Assembly: GCF_005281345.1 (NCBI RefSeq)
Contig: NZ_SZXJ01000101.1
Coordinates: 105,371-169,370, forward strand
DNA length: 64,000 nt
Reading direction: 5' to 3'
Source: Citrobacter sp. wls619
Lineage (GTDB): Bacteria > Pseudomonadota > Gammaproteobacteria > Enterobacterales > Enterobacteriaceae
In this document: one piece after another, positions 48,688 through 57,642 of the stretch
Position numbering within the stretch: the stretch's first letter is position 1
How the letters are laid out: every line of letters starts with the position of its first letter
Made by a program: the position numbers and the translations under genes
Notes under the pieces: model-generated
Told to the model about the DNA's origin: nothing
Seen by the model: the letters and a program-made list of their open reading frames with translations, nothing else
Databases searched by the model: none

Positions 48688-49980
48688 TCAGTGTGAATGG
48701 GTCGCCTGGGCTGGCATCGCGGGTACCACGTGTGCCCCGTTTGCCTGAGCGCGCATACGGTCCAGAGCGCCAGAAATATTCGCTTCGGAATCAATCAGAA
48801 ACAGACCGCTGGACACCACATTTTCACCTTCGCTCAGACCAGAGCGGATGGCCGTTACCCCCTGCGACTCATGGAATACGGCAACCTGCTTAGGTACAAA
48901 TCGTCCTTCATTATCGACGGTGATAACCCGCTGTTCGGTACCGGTATCAATCAGCGCTTTAGACGGGATCAGCAGCATCGGTTCGCTTTGCGTTTTTAGT
49001 TGCAGATAGGCATTCATTCCCGGCTTCAGGGCCTCATCCGGGTTATCAACCTGCAGGCGAAGCTGGAGCGTACGCGTCGTGGCATCCACACTCGGCAAAA
49101 TACTCCATTTGCTAATGGTGAAGGATTTACCCGGCCAGGCAGGTACGCTAATGGTGAATTGCGAGGCGTCTTTAATCAGCCAGGCGATAGATTCCGGGAC
49201 TGAAGCACTGACCCATACCGGGTCCATTCCCTGAATTTTCGCGACCACATTATCTTTTGAAATGTTCATACCAGTACGTAAATCAAACGCGGTAATCACC
49301 CCATCAATAGGGGCCTTCAGGGTAAAGCGGGTCTGAATTTTCCGCGTCGCTTTCAAGCGTTGAATGTCCGCCTCCGGCATTCCCGCCAGACGTAATCTCT
49401 CCAGAATGCCTTCAACCTGCGTCGCGCTGCCGCCCGTTTCCCGCAGCAGTAAATATTCACTTTGTGCTTCTACCCAGTCCGGGATTGTCAGATCGATAAG
49501 CGGCGAGCCCTGCTTAATTTTGTCGCCCACGGTCAGCGGATAGACCTTCTCGATAAAACCTGCCGAACGCGCCTGAACAATGACAAATTGATATTCGTTA
49601 TAACTGACGTTCGCCGGGAAAGTTTGTGCATATTGCAATGGCCCACGGCGCACGGGTTCGGTTTTTAGCCCCAGATTCTGGGTCTGTGTCGGGTCAATAC
49701 GCACACCCGGTGCGGATGTACTCGCTGTCTCTTCATCGGCATATTTCGGGATCAGATCCATATCCATAAACGGTGATTTACCCGGTTTATCAAACCGCGT
49801 GTTGGGATACATGGGGTCGTACCAGAATAAAACTTTACGCTCTTCATTTTTTTGAGCAGCGCCGGTATCGGCCGATACTTTTGCGGATGAATAATAGGTA
49901 TACACACCGACAGAAATAATTCCGCCGACAATCATGCTGCCGAGAATAAGCGCGGTATTTTTAATATTTAAAGACGCCAT
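48688..49980 (-). CDS. cusB: Copper/silver efflux membrane-fusion protein CusB
   Basis: CusB is the periplasmic adaptor linking CusA to CusC and accepting metal from CusF. ATG 49980 gives 430 residues (MASLNIKNTALILGSMIVGGIIS), with an N-terminal membrane anchor at 10-28. The Cu/Ag-type motif WYDPMYPNTRFDKPGKSPFMDMDLIPKYADE carries the metal-binding methionines. Lipoyl and hairpin segments follow (VQARSAGFIEKVYPLTVGD, LKAPIDGVITAFDLRTGM). Its N terminus is closer to plasmid SilB, the body closer to CusB. The C terminus is His-tailed (ATHSH). Confidence 0.95.
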   Translation of the reverse strand: MASLNIKNTALILGSMIVGGIISVGVYTYYSSAKVSADTGAAQKNEERKVLFWYDPMYPNTRFDKPGKSPFMDMDLIPKYADEETASTSAPGVRIDPTQTQNLGLKTEPVRRGPLQYAQTFPANVSYNEYQFVIVQARSAGFIEKVYPLTVGDKIKQGSPLIDLTIPDWVEAQSEYLLLRETGGSATQVEGILERLRLAGMPEADIQRLKATRKIQTRFTLKAPIDGVITAFDLRTGMNISKDNVVAKIQGMDPVWVSASVPESIAWLIKDASQFTISVPAWPGKSFTISKWSILPSVDATTRTLQLRLQVDNPDEALKPGMNAYLQLKTQSEPMLLIPSKALIDTGTEQRVITVDNEGRFVPKQVAVFHESQGVTAIRSGLSEGENVVSSGLFLIDSEANISGALDRMRAQANGAHVVPAMPAQATHSH

Positions 49981-50057
49981 AGTGATTTCCATTGCGCGAT
50001 AGTCTCGCCCGTGTTCAGGAAAACCCGGGCAAGAATAAAAGAGAGCAGCGAGATCCG

Positions 50058-50405
50058 TTATTTACTGATGTGAATATCGCGTAAGACAGAGAGATTTCCC
50101 TGCTGAACAAACGTAAAGGCAACTTTATCACCAGGCTGAATATCGTCGGCCTTGGTATCAGGTACCAATGTGAAACGCATCGTCATTGCCGGCCAGTTCA
50201 CTGCGGGAATCGGTTCATGTTTAATCGTGACTTTTTTACTATCCATATCAATAGATTCAATCACGCCTGTCGCGCTAATCACTTGCTCCTGCTGGGCCGC
50301 AGGCGCCATATTCATCATCTCGCCATGCTGATGTTCATTGGCCTGAGCGTTAAACATGACGACAGATAACACAGTAAACAAAGCGGCTTTAGCGGTAGTT
50401 TTCAT
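50058..50405 (-). CDS. cusF: Periplasmic Cu(I)/Ag(I) chaperone CusF
   Basis: CusF binds one Cu(I) or Ag(I) and hands it to CusB. The 115-residue precursor has a signal peptide ending FNAQA (about residue 22). The metal site is complete: His63, Trp71 (cation-pi partner), Met74 and Met76 in KHEPIPAVNWPAMTM. A His/Met-rich leader (EHQHGEMMNM) precedes the small OB-like barrel. It lies between cusC and cusB, as in E. coli. Confidence 0.96.
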   Translation of the reverse strand: MKTTAKAALFTVLSVVMFNAQANEHQHGEMMNMAPAAQQEQVISATGVIESIDMDSKKVTIKHEPIPAVNWPAMTMRFTLVPDTKADDIQPGDKVAFTFVQQGNLSVLRDIHISK

Positions 50406-50435
50406 AATATACTCCTGAGAATTTAAGATTAAAGA

Positions 50436-51818
50436 TCATTCAACCCAGCCACCGCCTAAGGCAGCAAACAGCTTAATTTCATTAACCTGTTGGGCATAGT
50501 TAAGGTCGAGTAACGATTGCTGTGTAGTGAATAAAGAACGCTCGGCGTCCAGTACTTCGATATAACTAACCGCACCATTTTGATAGAGTGCACGAGCACG
50601 TTGCAGCGTGATGTGTAATGAGTCCAGATAACGCTGTTGACCGGTAATTTGATCGGCAAGGCTTTGACGCAGCACCAGCGCATCCGCAACTTCTTTAAAT
50701 GCGTTCTGAATTTTCTGCTCGTAATTCACCACCGATTGCTGCTGGCGGATTTCTGCTAAATCGAGATTTGACTGATTACGTCCAGCGTTAAAGATCGGAA
50801 TGTCTATTTTCGGGACAAAATTCCACATGCCGCTGGCCGCATTAAAGAGGCTGGAGAGATCGCCACTGCTGCTGGATACAGAGCTGGTCAGCGTAATCGA
50901 TGGGAAAAATGCCGCACGCGCAGCGCCAATATTGGCGTTCGCCGCCAGCAATCCATGTTCGGCTTCCATAATATCCGGACGCTGCAATAATATTTGCGAT
51001 GGGAGTGCGGGAGGCAGTGTCACAGGTTTTATATCACCGCGACTGCGCACGCGGTCATCCGGTAATTTCCCGTACGTCCCCAACAATAGTTGCAGTGCGT
51101 TGTTCGCCTGCGCCAGTTCGCCCTGGCGTTTGGCAATATCGCTGCGCGTGCTTTCAATCACGCCGCGAGCCTGTTCCAGTGCCAGCACGTTCGTACTGCC
51201 GGTCATCAACTGTTTCTCGACAAACGCATAAGAGCGCTGGTAGTTTTGCAACGTTTCTTCGGCAATTTGCAGTTGCGCATAAGCCAGACGCTGGTTGAAA
51301 TAACTTTGCGCCACGTTAGAAATTAATGAGATATGCACCATTCGACGCGCTTCTTCACTGGCGAAAAAATTCTGCCGATCGGCTTCACTCATATTTTTCA
51401 GTCGTCCAAAGAAATCCAGATCGAAACTGAGATTCAGTCCCGCTTCAAATTCCCGGTTGGTACTGCTATCGCCTTTTAATTTCCCGCTATAGGTACCGCT
51501 GGAACCGGCGTTAAGCTGCGGGTAACGATCGGCATCCGTCACACCATATTGCGCTTTCGCTTCCTGAACCTTCAGTACCGCCATGCGTAAATCACGGTTA
51601 TTGACCAGCGCCTCACCAATCAACGCCTTCACCTGGGAGTCAACAAAAAAGGTACGCCAGCCCGTATCCTGATATCCCATCGGGGCCGAAACCAGCGTGT
51701 TCTGACTTAAGGAGAATTGCTGCGGAACCGGCAATGCCGGACGCTGATAGTCCGGTGCCAACGAGCAGCCAGCCAGAACAAAAATAGCGCTGAGGGTAAG
51801 AAGCTTAAATTTGTACAT
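50436..51818 (-). CDS. cusC: Outer-membrane factor CusC
   Basis: CusC is the TolC-like outer-membrane channel of the Cus pump. ATG 51818 gives 460 residues starting MYKFKLLTLSAIFVLAGC. The lipobox VLAGC marks an acylated Cys18. Two outer-membrane efflux repeats are visible, with LAPDYQRPALPVPQQF after the lipobox, helical segments such as LALEQARGVIESTRSDIAKRQGELAQA, and RPDIMEAEHGLLAANANIGAARAAFFPSI. It is the first gene of cusCFBA, divergent from cusRS across a CusR box. Confidence 0.96.
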   Translation of the reverse strand: MYKFKLLTLSAIFVLAGCSLAPDYQRPALPVPQQFSLSQNTLVSAPMGYQDTGWRTFFVDSQVKALIGEALVNNRDLRMAVLKVQEAKAQYGVTDADRYPQLNAGSSGTYSGKLKGDSSTNREFEAGLNLSFDLDFFGRLKNMSEADRQNFFASEEARRMVHISLISNVAQSYFNQRLAYAQLQIAEETLQNYQRSYAFVEKQLMTGSTNVLALEQARGVIESTRSDIAKRQGELAQANNALQLLLGTYGKLPDDRVRSRGDIKPVTLPPALPSQILLQRPDIMEAEHGLLAANANIGAARAAFFPSITLTSSVSSSSGDLSSLFNAASGMWNFVPKIDIPIFNAGRNQSNLDLAEIRQQQSVVNYEQKIQNAFKEVADALVLRQSLADQITGQQRYLDSLHITLQRARALYQNGAVSYIEVLDAERSLFTTQQSLLDLNYAQQVNEIKLFAALGGGWVE

Positions 51819-51901
51819 AGTTCTTCTCGTCCAGACCGGACTGATAACCATAAAAGATGTGTGAATTTATACCTGAATGACTCTGTTTAACCGGTGACAG
51901 G

Positions 51902-51923
51902 AAAATGACAAAACTGTCATTTT
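51902..51923. promoter_or_regulatory. CusR box between cusC and cusR
   Basis: AAAATGACAA, two bases, then CTGTCATTTT is an inverted repeat that differs from the E. coli CusR consensus at one base. It lies 79 bp upstream of cusC and 78 bp upstream of cusR, so phosphorylated CusR should activate both divergent transcripts. Confidence 0.93.
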
Positions 51924-52000
51924 CCCAATAACCGATTGCTATCCGATCCGCCTTCTCTAGAATTGAAAATCCGCACAGCCAGTGCGTGATGGAGAATGTC

Positions 52001-52684
52001 ATGAAGATTTTGATTGTCGAAGATGAAAAAAAAACCGGTGAATACCTGACGAAAGGCCTGACGGAAGCGGGTTTTGTTGTGGATTTGGCGGACAACGGTC
52101 TGAACGGATATCACCTGGCGATGACCGGTGATTATGACCTGCTCATTCTCGACATCATGCTGCCCGATGTAAACGGCTGGGATATCGTGCGAATGCTGCG
52201 CACCGCCAACAAAGGCATGCCCATTCTGCTGCTCACCGCACTGGGTACCATTGAGCATCGGGTCAAAGGTCTGGAGCTGGGAGCTGATGATTATTTGGTT
52301 AAACCGTTTGCCTTTGCGGAATTGCTGGCGCGGGTCAGAACGCTGCTGCGACGGGGGGCCGCAGTCATTGTCGAAAGTCAGTTTCAGGTCGCGGATTTAA
52401 TGGTCGATCTGGTCAGCAGAAAAGTCACCCGCAACGGCACACGCATCACCCTGACCAGTAAAGAGTTTACGCTGCTTGAATTTTTCCTGCGTCATCAGGG
52501 AGAGGTGTTGCCGCGTTCACTGATAGCCTCTCAGGTCTGGGATATGAATTTTGACAGCGACACTAACGCGATTGACGTCGCCGTGAAGCGTCTGCGGGCC
52601 AAAATCGATAATGACTTTGAGCCAAAACTGATTCAGACCGTGCGTGGCGTGGGGTACATGCTTGAGGTGCCGGATGGCCGCTAA
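52001..52684 (+). CDS. cusR: Copper/silver response regulator CusR
   Basis: CusR is the OmpR-type response regulator for cusCFBA. ATG 52001 after GGAG gives 227 residues, as in E. coli. The receiver has the phospho-acceptor Asp51 ([10 protein letters not shown]), the acidic pair at VEDE and the conserved Lys in [11 protein letters not shown] winged-helix DNA-binding domain follows ([33 protein letters not shown] ending GVGYMLE). It overlaps cusS by 11 bases. Confidence 0.97.
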   Translation: MKILIVEDEKKTGEYLTKGLTEAGFVVDLADNGLNGYHLAMTGDYDLLILDIMLPDVNGWDIVRMLRTANKGMPILLLTALGTIEHRVKGLELGADDYLVKPFAFAELLARVRTLLRRGAAVIVESQFQVADLMVDLVSRKVTRNGTRITLTSKEFTLLEFFLRHQGEVLPRSLIASQVWDMNFDSDTNAIDVAVKRLRAKIDNDFEPKLIQTVRGVGYMLEVPDGR

Positions 52685-54125
52685 ACGATTACAGCGTCCT
52701 TTTTCGCTGGCAACACGGTTAACCTTTTTTATCAGTCTGGCGACTATCGCCTCATTTTTCGCTTTCGCATGGATAATGATCCACTCGGTGAAAGTCCATT
52801 TCGCAGAGCAGGATATCAATGATTTAAAAGAGATCAGCGCGACGCTGGAGCGTATTATTAACCACCCGAACGAACCGGAATCGCGCCGGCTGGAAACACT
52901 AAAAAACGTAGTTTCGGGTTATTCTAACGTCATTATTTCTCTGGAAGATGCCAATCAGAGGGCTATTTTCCATTCACCTAATGCGCCGGATCTTCGTCAG
53001 TTTATCGCCACGGCAATGCCGGATAAAAATGCCCATACCCGGAATGTCTTTTTAATTTCCGGCCCAACGTTGCAAACGTCAGAACATGCGCACGGGAAAA
53101 ACGCATCCTCCAACTGGCGAATGATTCGTTTACCCATTGGGCAGTTGCCAGACGGGAAACCGGCCTATACGTTGTTTATGGCATTATCGATCGATTTTCA
53201 TCTGCACTACATTAACGATCTGAAAAACAAGCTGATCATGACAGCATCGTTAATTAGCATGATGATTGTTTTTATCGTGCTGTTCGCAGTCTATAAAGGT
53301 CATGAACCGATCCGTAATGTCAGTCGGCGCATCCAAAATATCACCTCTAAAGATCTCGATGTTCGCCTGGACCCGCAGGCCGTGCCGATTGAGCTTGAGC
53401 AACTGGTCGAGTCGTTTAATCACATGATCGAACGAATCGAAGATGTGTTTAAACGTCAGTCCAATTTTTCTGCAGATATTGCTCACGAGATCCGCACGCC
53501 AATCACCAACCTGGTCACGCAAACAGAAATTGCCCTCAGCCATCCCCGCAGCACGAAAGAGCTGGAAGATGTGCTCTACTCAAATCTCGAAGAGTTTGGC
53601 CGCATGTCGAAGATGGTGAGTGATATGTTGTTTCTGGCACAGGCAGACAATAACCAGTTGATCCCGGAAAAAACAGCACTGAATCTTGCGGATGAGGTCA
53701 GTAAAGTGTTCGACTTTTTCGAAGCCTGGGCGGAAGAACGCGAAGTCCGCCTGCGCTTTGAAGGTCGGGCATGCTGGGTTTCTGGCGACCCGTTAATGTT
53801 ACGCCGGGCAATGAGCAACCTGCTCTCTAACGCGATGCGCTATACGCCAAAAGGCGAGTCTGTCACCGTGCAAGTGAAAGAGGCTGATGATCTCGTGCGT
53901 ATTATTGTGGAAAATCCCGGTACGCCAATAGCCGCGGAACATCTGCCACGGCTCTTTGACCGGTTTTATCGCGTCGATCCCTCACGACAGCGTAAAGGCG
54001 AAGGTAGCGGTATTGGCCTGGCGATAGTGAAATCGATTGTGATTGCCCACCAGGGCAAGGTCTCCGTAACGTCCGACGCTCGCGCTACCCGCTTTATTCT
54101 GACATTGCCCAAATATGCCGCTTAA
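52674..54125 (+). CDS. cusS: Copper/silver sensor histidine kinase CusS
   Basis: CusS senses periplasmic Cu(I)/Ag(I) and phosphorylates CusR. ATG 52674 overlaps the cusR end and gives 483 residues. Two membrane helices (about 16-38 and 188-207) flank a periplasmic sensor containing a His-rich loop (TSEHAHGKN). A HAMP segment is followed by the H-box [16 protein letters not shown] with His271, the N-box [17 protein letters not shown], and ATP-lid glycines ([13 protein letters not shown]). It is followed 140 bp downstream by the SilE-like gene. Confidence 0.96.
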   Translation: MAAKRLQRPFSLATRLTFFISLATIASFFAFAWIMIHSVKVHFAEQDINDLKEISATLERIINHPNEPESRRLETLKNVVSGYSNVIISLEDANQRAIFHSPNAPDLRQFIATAMPDKNAHTRNVFLISGPTLQTSEHAHGKNASSNWRMIRLPIGQLPDGKPAYTLFMALSIDFHLHYINDLKNKLIMTASLISMMIVFIVLFAVYKGHEPIRNVSRRIQNITSKDLDVRLDPQAVPIELEQLVESFNHMIERIEDVFKRQSNFSADIAHEIRTPITNLVTQTEIALSHPRSTKELEDVLYSNLEEFGRMSKMVSDMLFLAQADNNQLIPEKTALNLADEVSKVFDFFEAWAEEREVRLRFEGRACWVSGDPLMLRRAMSNLLSNAMRYTPKGESVTVQVKEADDLVRIIVENPGTPIAAEHLPRLFDRFYRVDPSRQRKGEGSGIGLAIVKSIVIAHQGKVSVTSDARATRFILTLPKYAA

Positions 54126-54203
54126 TTATTATTGGTGGCGCTAATGCGCCATCGATTAAACCTCATATTAATATTATTATTCTCTGACATAATCGTCATA
54201 ATC

Positions 54204-54221
54204 CTGTCACCCCACTGACAG
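54204..54221. promoter_or_regulatory. Possible metal-regulator operator upstream of silE-like gene
   Basis: CTGTCA, six bases, TGACAG is a perfect inverted repeat using the CusR half-site (TGACA) in the opposite orientation to the cus box. A TATAAT hexamer follows at 54233-54238, 28 bases before the silE-like start. CusR control is plausible but the arrangement is non-canonical. Confidence 0.5.
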
Positions 54222-54265
54222 CCCCTGCTGATTATAATTCTCCTGTAAATCGACACTGGAGAAAT

Positions 54266-54595
54266 ATGATGAATAAGATATCTTCCTTTTTAGCTATAGC
54301 TTTTTTTATCTCAGCTGGCGTTAATGCGGCAGAAACATCCACAATGCATCAGCAGGCAGCTATGGCTCACGATATGATGAATAATAGCGATGCACCTGCT
54401 CATCAGCAAATGGCACAAACACATGAAGCACAGGTGCAAAATAGCCAATCCACGCGGGCTAGTGCACCGTCTTTTTCGCAAATGAATGAACATGAAAAAG
54501 CGATGGTTGTTCATCAGTCAATGAATAACAGTCATTCCTATTCACATGAGCTGCAGGCGAAAAAACATCGCGAACAGGCAGCAACCCAAGGGTAG
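54266..54595 (+). CDS. silE: SilE/PcoE-like periplasmic metal-binding protein
   Basis: SilE and PcoE are disordered periplasmic proteins that soak up several Ag(I) or Cu ions. This 109-residue member has a signal peptide ending GVNAAE (about residue 21). The mature part is rich in His and Met in H-x2-M or M-x2-H pairs (HDMM, HQQM, MNEH, HQSM), including MNEHEKAMVVHQSMNNS, matching a SilE repeat. It is shorter than plasmid SilE (143 residues). ATG 54266 follows GGAG; the adjacent second ATG is an alternative. Position after cusRS mirrors the plasmid silE-silRS order. Confidence 0.85.
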   Translation: MMNKISSFLAIAFFISAGVNAAETSTMHQQAAMAHDMMNNSDAPAHQQMAQTHEAQVQNSQSTRASAPSFSQMNEHEKAMVVHQSMNNSHSYSHELQAKKHREQAATQG

Positions 54596-54910
54596 TCCAT
54601 CGTCCCCACCAAGCCACGCGCGCGGGCCTGCCTGCGCGTTTCCCCCAGGTTAATGTCAATATTAGAATTCTATTAAATCCCCAGACGAGACGTTAAATAA
54701 TATAAACAGTGCAATAAAATTGTTTTAGCCCCGTAAACAATGCTCGCATAATATCTCAAATATTAATATCAACATTCCTTCCCGATTAAAATTTAGGAAT
54801 CTCCCTGGTATTCGTTACTACTATTAAATGGGAGACTGCTGTCGTCGTCTACATGACAGAATAGATTTGCATTCCTATATATAAAATTAATGATGATAGC
54901 GAGTAACAAA
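54596..54910. other. AT-rich gap before the exported-protein pair
   Basis: No gene is seen in this 315-bp stretch. A GC-rich hairpin-prone segment (54610-54645) follows the silE-like gene. CTGTC (54839-54843) and GACAG (54855-54859) form an inverted repeat with an 11-base spacer near the likely promoter of the next gene, a loose echo of the cus and silE sites. Confidence 0.45.
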
Positions 54911-55417
54911 ATGAATAAACGTCTGCTGGCCATTTTCGTCCTCGGCCTGACAACTGCCACAACAGCATGTGCAATCACCCCTGCAATGCAGAAAAAATAT
55001 GAACGTTCAGGTTGTACGCAGATAAGTGAACTCAACGGTTGCGATGTCAATAAATCTTATCAGTGGAACCGCGATCATGGTTTTATCGAAAACGATCAAA
55101 GCCAGCAAAATCGCCATCACCGTCATACAGAAGATCAGCAAAATACCCGTAATCAAGATAATCATGATAATGCCGGTATTGATGGCAAATTCACCGGTAA
55201 TTACGTTGCTGAATTTGAGAATGGCCAACGTAGCGTTGATATTCACGTAGAAGACTCTGGCGTCTACGTAAATGGTCATGAAGTGCGTGACGTGAATACC
55301 TATAAAGATACGATGACCTTCCGTGTGGGATATGCCACTTATACCCTTAAAACGAATGGTCGCGGTAGCTGGAACAATCCTGACGCCGGGAATGCTGGCA
55401 AAATTGTGCGTGAATAA
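54911..55417 (+). CDS. Uncharacterised exported protein with His/Asn/Gln-rich linker
   Basis: I do not recognise this 168-residue protein. It begins with a signal peptide (MNKRLLAIFVLGLTTATTAC); the Cys20 context TTAC is a poor lipobox, so acylation is uncertain. Residues about 25-50 carry two further cysteines (GCTQISELNGC). A hydrophilic low-complexity segment (NRHHRHTEDQQNTRN) follows, then a compact C-terminal domain of alternating strands (GKFTGNYVAEFENGQRSVDI, SGVYVNGHEVRDV, MTFRVGYATYTLKTN). Its stop overlaps the next start as TAATG. Position after cus/sil genes and His content suggest metal handling, an inference only. Confidence 0.6.
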   Translation: MNKRLLAIFVLGLTTATTACAITPAMQKKYERSGCTQISELNGCDVNKSYQWNRDHGFIENDQSQQNRHHRHTEDQQNTRNQDNHDNAGIDGKFTGNYVAEFENGQRSVDIHVEDSGVYVNGHEVRDVNTYKDTMTFRVGYATYTLKTNGRGSWNNPDAGNAGKIVRE

Positions 55418-55683
55418 TGGGTAACGCCACAATGAGGAAGCTGATATCCGCAGGGATTATTATGGTCAGCCTGTCGGGGTGTGCGGAACATCCTTATCTT
55501 TCGGCTGCAGCCGTAGGTGTAGGTGCTGCGGCGGTTGCCACGGCAATCGCCAACCACAAAAACCGTGAATCTAACCGCGATAAAGAGCATGAACGCCAGG
55601 AGCGCGAGCAAAGGGAGAATCAGCATGCATGGCGGCATAATCACCATCACCATGATGATGACGGCCACGACTCTCATCGTTGA
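55417..55683 (+). CDS. Small His-rich lipoprotein
   Basis: An 88-residue (or 83 from ATG 55432) lipoprotein with the lipobox VSLSGC and an Ala-rich hydrophobic stretch after it (LSAAAVGVGAAAVATAIA), reminiscent of a glycine-zipper anchor. A charged helical segment rich in Arg and Glu follows, and the tail HNHHHHDDDGHDSHR could bind divalent or monovalent metals. The start overlaps the stop of the preceding gene. I do not recognise a named family. With its partner it looks like a two-gene envelope unit. Confidence 0.62.
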   Translation: MGNATMRKLISAGIIMVSLSGCAEHPYLSAAAVGVGAAAVATAIANHKNRESNRDKEHERQEREQRENQHAWRHNHHHHDDDGHDSHR

Positions 55684-55763
55684 GCCGTCCCAAAGAGCGC
55701 TGAGATCACAGCGCTCTGACATTCCGTGCGTTACAGTATGCCGCTTTAACGCTGGAGTCAGGT

Positions 55764-56567
55764 ATGGCTTTAACCCTTACGGTATTGCTTGAAAACAGGC
55801 GCGCCCGCGGTGCTGAAAAAGCCCTACGGGCAAAACCTGGATTAAGTCTGTTAGTTCAGGATGAAACCACCACAATATTATTCGATACCGGGCCTGATGA
55901 CAGCTTTAGGCACAATGCCGCACTGATGGGCGTAGACCTGTCTCAGTTAACTGCTGTCGTGCTCTCACATGGTCACTATGATCACTGTGGCGGCGTGCCG
56001 TGGCTTCCCGATAACAGCCGCGTCATCTGTCATCCACACATTGCCTGCGAACGTTACGCAGCATTCACGCTTGCAGGATATACCCGCAAAATCAAGAAAT
56101 TATCACGCGAGAATGATTACTCTCGTCTGCAGATGGCGTACTCCCGTGAGCCTTTGCCCCTTAGCGAACGCTTTCTGTGGTCAGGAGAAATATCCGTATC
56201 CGCACCGCAGGCCTACGGTGTCATCAATGAGCATCCTCCCCAACAGGACTACGTCACTGACGAAGGGGTATTGATCTACAAGTCAGACCGCGGATTAGTC
56301 ATCATTACCGGCTGCGGGCATCGGGGTATTGCCAATATCGTCGCTCACTGCCAGAAAATAACGGGCGTCAGCAAAATTCATGCTCTGGTCGGTGGCTTCC
56401 ATTTACGCTGCGCATCACCCTATACGTTATGGCAAACCCGACGGTTTATTAAACAACAGCAGCCAGAAAAACTTCTCGGCTGCCACTGCACCGGCGCATG
56501 GGGACGTTTGTGGTTGCCAGGACAAGAAGCTCCCGCGACAGGAGATGTTATTGTGCTGGCCGAATAA
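55764..56567 (+). CDS. Metallo-beta-lactamase-fold hydrolase
   Basis: A 267-residue cytoplasmic protein of the lactamase-fold superfamily, closest in plan to the archaeal-type dihydropterin/ribofuranosyl-aminobenzene phosphate synthase group (COG1237). The metal motif is complete: H69-x-H71-x-D73-H74 in LSHGHYDHCGG. A later ligand region VIITGCGHRGIANIV and a terminal LLGCHCTG follow, with extra cysteines next to His. LFDTGPDD supplies another conserved acid. The substrate in enterobacteria is not known to me. ATG 55764 follows GGAG. Confidence 0.82.
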   Translation: MALTLTVLLENRRARGAEKALRAKPGLSLLVQDETTTILFDTGPDDSFRHNAALMGVDLSQLTAVVLSHGHYDHCGGVPWLPDNSRVICHPHIACERYAAFTLAGYTRKIKKLSRENDYSRLQMAYSREPLPLSERFLWSGEISVSAPQAYGVINEHPPQQDYVTDEGVLIYKSDRGLVIITGCGHRGIANIVAHCQKITGVSKIHALVGGFHLRCASPYTLWQTRRFIKQQQPEKLLGCHCTGAWGRLWLPGQEAPATGDVIVLAE

Positions 56568-56712
56568 TAATCACCACTGTGGTTGTTGTATCTTCATCAC
56601 ATAACATTCATGAATATTAAAATGCGCGCACAACCTTGATCTGGTCACTTATTATACAGAAATAAAGTTCGCTACACTCAGGACAGAGGTAAACAAACAG
56701 GAGGTAGTGAAT

Positions 56713-57141
56713 ATGTATCGCTCTATTCTGGTGCCCATTGATATCTCTGAAGCCGATTTAACTCGCCATGTTATTCCGCAGGTTGAAGCGCATGCAAAAA
56801 CCGCTAAGGTCCATTTTTTAGCGGTCATTCCTACCGTTCCGTTCTACGCATCACTCGGGCTCGCCTACTCCAACGAGTTCCCGGACAGAAGTGGTATACA
56901 GGCGAAAGCCGCCGAAAAGCTCGACGACATTGTTAAGCAATTCAATATCCCCGCCGGAAGAACTCAGACCCATGTGGTTTATGGTCCACCGAAAGATCAG
57001 ATCCTTAAACTGGCAGATGCGGTGGACGCCGAATTGATCGTCATTGCATCCCATAAACCGGGTTTCAGCACCTATCTGTTGGGGTCAACCGCCGCAGCTG
57101 TAGTACGTCATGCTAAATGCCCCGTGCTTGTTGTGCGGTGA
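56713..57141 (+). CDS. uspF: Universal stress protein (UspF-like)
   Basis: A 142-residue UspA-fold protein. ATG 56713 has AGGAGG eight bases upstream, better spaced than the GTG two codons earlier. It closely resembles UspF/Usp[14 protein letters not shown] at the start, [21 protein letters not shown], and the ATP-binding loop [32 protein letters not shown] at the end. The G-x2-G-x9-GST type nucleotide motif is therefore recognisable. A long terminator hairpin follows. Confidence 0.87.
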   Translation: MYRSILVPIDISEADLTRHVIPQVEAHAKTAKVHFLAVIPTVPFYASLGLAYSNEFPDRSGIQAKAAEKLDDIVKQFNIPAGRTQTHVVYGPPKDQILKLADAVDAELIVIASHKPGFSTYLLGSTAAAVVRHAKCPVLVVR

Positions 57142-57156
57142 TATTGGTTAGAAAAA

Positions 57157-57192
57157 CAGGAAAACGGGAGCGAGCAGGCTCCCGTTTTCCTG
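57157..57192. terminator. Strong hairpin after the universal stress gene
   Basis: CAGGAAAACGGGAGC and GCTCCCGTTTTCCTG form a perfect 15-bp stem with a 6-base loop. It terminates the stress gene and marks the left edge of the prophage remnant. Confidence 0.9.
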
Positions 57193-57260
57193 ATTAACCA
57201 GGTGTGGCTGAGAATGTGTTCGGTATCGCTTGATTCTGAATTCCCCGTCTATTGCACATA

Positions 57261-57632
57261 TCAGCAGCGAGCCATCACAGGCTGAAGCGACGCATCCACA
57301 ACAAGCAGTGCCCCCTCCCTGAAATGTGAACGCAATGCCCGCAGTTCCTCCACTAACACAACACGATGTCGCATGCTGCGACCGAGGCGATCCAGTCTCC
57401 AGACTACAAGTTCGCCGCCCCGCTGTAACTCGCTGATCAATTGTTTCAGAACAGGCCGGTCTGCATTCCTGCCGCTGGCCCGCTCGTCATAGATGTGTTC
57501 ACATCCTGCAATACGTAATGCAATCAGTTGTAGTTCGGTGCTTTTCTGGCATACGAGAAGAAAATCTCTTAAACTTTTTACTCCCGCCAATATCAGGGTG
57601 ATAGTATTTAGCAACCTGACGCAACAGACCAT
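57261..57632 (-). pseudogene. Serine recombinase (invertase/resolvase) fragment
   Basis: The central part reads TELQLIALRIAGCEHIYDE, SGRNADRPVLKQLISELQRG and LVVWRLDRLGRSMRHRVVLV, an unmistakable piece of a Pin/Hin/Tn3-type serine recombinase catalytic domain. The N-terminal strand with the nucleophilic serine is absent; the frame instead enters from unrelated sequence. The C-terminal helix E and the DNA-binding domain are lost after HFR. It is therefore non-functional. It overlaps nothing essential and lies back-to-back with the acyltransferase, as tail-fibre invertases do in prophages. Confidence 0.85.
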
Positions 57633-57642
57633 TTCTACAGCA

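Noticed and set aside
45533..54125. Plasmid-type sil operon instead of cus
   Set aside because: The gene order cusCFBA/cusRS, CusF sequence, CusA length and position next to the E. coli-like backbone fit cus. There is no silP or silG. Only the SilE-like gene and the CusB N terminus recall sil.
57193..57260. Second copy of the argU 3' end (attachment site) at the left edge of the prophage remnant
   Set aside because: I looked for the tRNA 3' sequence here and did not find it; the left boundary of the element remains undefined.
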